The translations under genes were made by a program, and so were the position numbers. Below, piece by piece: positions 62,103 to 64,000 of a stretch of 64,000 bases of DNA. The notes under the pieces are model-generated. The model was not told where the DNA came from, did no database searches, and was given only the letters and a program-made list of their open reading frames with translations. Each line of letters opens with the position of its first letter. Positions within the stretch are counted from its first letter, which is position 1. The DNA is taken from positions 309,223-373,222 of the forward strand of contig VZRZ01002233.1 in NCBI GenBank assembly GCA_013398175.1. The letters run 5' to 3'. The stretch comes from Climacteris rufus (taxonomy: Eukaryota; Chordata; Aves; Passeriformes; Climacteridae).

Positions 62103-64000
62103 TACAGGTACTCACTGAAATGCATCACACAGTTTTCTTTTCCTTTTTTATCCTGTAGCATCATTGAAGCATGTAATTAGAAGACTATTGGCATACATGA
62201 CACCATGTAAGAAATTTCTGGAATTTCTTGCATGTTAGAGATGTGTAGATGAACATGACTGTTGTAAAAAAAAGACTTAACTGGAAACCTGCACCAGACT
62301 GCTTCTGACGTCTGTGTGTGGATCTAAGTGCGAGGACTGTGGAATTCAGTGCTGCTGAAGTCTTTGATTTGATAGGGTAAACTAGTGGAGGGGATCCTGT
62401 ATCTGAACAGTTTTGTTTCCGTGGGAGCAAGTAAAGTCTTCTTGGTGTGCTTGAAATTCTCTTGTTCAGAAAAATCCTTAGTATGTCATATTTGTCATCT
62501 TTAAGCAAGCTACAGAGTCTGTAGATTCCTGCAGGTGTACTAAAGCTAGATAACTGTTGATTTGATATCTAAACCTACAGGACTGTCTGTGTAGTCATCA
62601 TTGGTATCTTTCATCTCTTTGAAGCCACAGGGCAGTTGAGGTGAGTTCTCTGATATCCTTGTATATGTTGGCTTTCAGCTTTCTGTACCTTTCTCTAGGT
62701 ATTTTGAAACATTTGAGGTTTTTTTGTCTGTGGTTGACATGTGCACTAACAAATGCCATAAGTACTAGTGGTCTTATATTTGAAACTTGTACTGGGAATG
62801 TCTGGTTTAGAGTTCACTTGCCATATAGCAGCCCATATGGTGCTGTGTTATAGATTGGTGACCAAAACTGTTGAAAAGACACCAGTGTTTTAGTTGTCAC
62901 TGAACAGTCCTTGTACAGCATCAAGGTCCCTATGCTTCTCAGTGCCAGTCAGTCAGCTGAGAGTAATCAAGAGGCTGGGACAGGACACAACTGGCCCAGC
63001 TGACTTGAATTGAGCAGGGGAATATTCCATAACATATGACATCATACTCAGCAGTAAAATCAGGTAGTTGTTTTTCCAAAGTAAATCTTGCTCAGAACTG
63101 GAGCAGCATTGGTCTACTGATGGGGAATGATTGCTTTTTTGTCATTTGTTTTCTTCTTTTTTGCACTTGTACGTATTAAACTGCCTTTATCTCAACCTGT
63201 GAGGTGGGTCCCCCTCCCCATTGCTTTTGACATTCCTTTTCTTTTTTCAATCCTGCTGATGCATAGTGAGAAAGCAACTGAGTGGGGGCTTACCTGCTAT
63301 CCATAGTCAACTAGTACAGAACTATGGTTTTGTATGACATCAAAAATGAAATGTGGAGTCATTAGCTGGATTAGTTCCAAAGATGTCCTGTACGGTAATG
63401 AAAACCAACATTACTATAATGTTACTGTACTCCTCTTTAGCTTTGCTAGAGGGATGCTTGGAGTCACTTTAAGCCTGTTCTGACAGGTGTGGCAGCCCTA
63501 GAGGTTTATTCTTTTTTCCCCATTCTATTTTCAGAATGCAGTGGTGAAGTCTTAATTAAGAACTTAGTATTTAGGGAGGTGCTCCTCAGCTATTTTTAAC
63601 CCAAAAGTACCTTAACACTCTTCAGGTAGAAACATGGGTTTTGGAAAAAGATTCTTTCTGTTCTTCTAGCCCGTCATGGTTAGCAGTTGCACAGATTTTG
63701 AGCAATGATGTATGGGGATTGTTATTCTTACTACTTTACATGTGGACAGTTGCATTTCTTTTCTTGGAGTCTGGAATTGCAGCACCTTAGACTATTAGGT
63801 GATGAGTTTGAGATTTATTCCTGAATAACAAACTTGTGTTTGGCAGTCTTTCTTTATAGGCCTGCATCAGCAATGTGGTTTTGCTTTAAGCCTTTCATTT
63901 CAAATTTTGGAATGGAGAAGTAGTTCTCTCTATTTAAGAATTTAAACTTTTTTTTTTTTATAATTTCTTGAAAGCTGGGATAGTGTCATAACTGGCATTA

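Larger units (their letters stand above)
51348..64000 (+). other. AUH: AUH intron 3 (continues beyond the window)
   Basis: At least 12.6 kb of intron after the exon 3 donor. It has an A-rich run at 51402-51425, a CR1 fragment near 54677, an ERVL-type LTR at about 57497-58545 and a solo LTR at 61533-62102. No further AUH exon was recognised. The rest is AT-rich without assignable features. Confidence 0.8.

Noticed and set aside
1..64000. CRISPR arrays, bacterial operons, tRNA or rRNA genes
   Set aside because: None seen; composition, introns and repeats are those of a vertebrate nuclear genome.

Overview
This is a piece of a bird nuclear genome, most likely from the Z chromosome and probably from a neoavian or passerine species. 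Three things point there: several CR1 LINEs of avian type; LTR elements of bird ERVK-like and ERVL-like kinds; and the gene pair NFIL3 then AUH in the same orientation. The pair matches human 9q22, which is orthologous to bird Z. The species cannot be named from the sequence.

Only two functional genes are visible, both on the + strand. NFIL3 (E4BP4), a bZIP repressor, has its whole 457-codon reading frame in one exon at 8908-10281 and a polyadenylation signal at 10561. AUH, a mitochondrial 3-methylglutaconyl-CoA hydratase and AU-rich RNA binding protein, begins in a CpG-rich promoter near 41.7-42.5 kb. Its first three coding exons are present (42074-42268 partial, 51088-51155, 51260-51347). 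The start codon is hidden by a 117-base run of N, and the remaining exons lie beyond the window.

Layout: 1-8.7 kb is upstream or intronic sequence of NFIL3; 8.7-10.6 kb is the NFIL3 terminal exon; 10.6-15.6 kb is anonymous AT-rich sequence. From 15.6 to 21.8 kb lies a repeat-dense island: CR1 copies on the - strand, a broken bird TOPORS-like RING-finger pseudogene, and an LTR inserted into a CR1 with a visible 6-base target duplication. From 21.8 to 41.2 kb is intergenic sequence with an old CR1-like LINE and another solo LTR. From 41.2 kb on is the AUH promoter and introns, invaded by four CR1 pieces, one ERVL-type LTR and one more solo LTR.

The two genes do not form a functional unit beyond conserved synteny. 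I did not find a new multi-gene system. The most interesting signals are: a possible NFIL3 upstream ORF whose stop codon overlaps the main start (TGATG); a palindromic bZIP-type site 3' of NFIL3; the TOPORS-like pseudogene with what looks like a retained 5' intron; three TG...CA solo LTRs with target duplications, all on the - strand; and a CR1 fused into the AUH CpG island that carries far more CpG than its sister copies.
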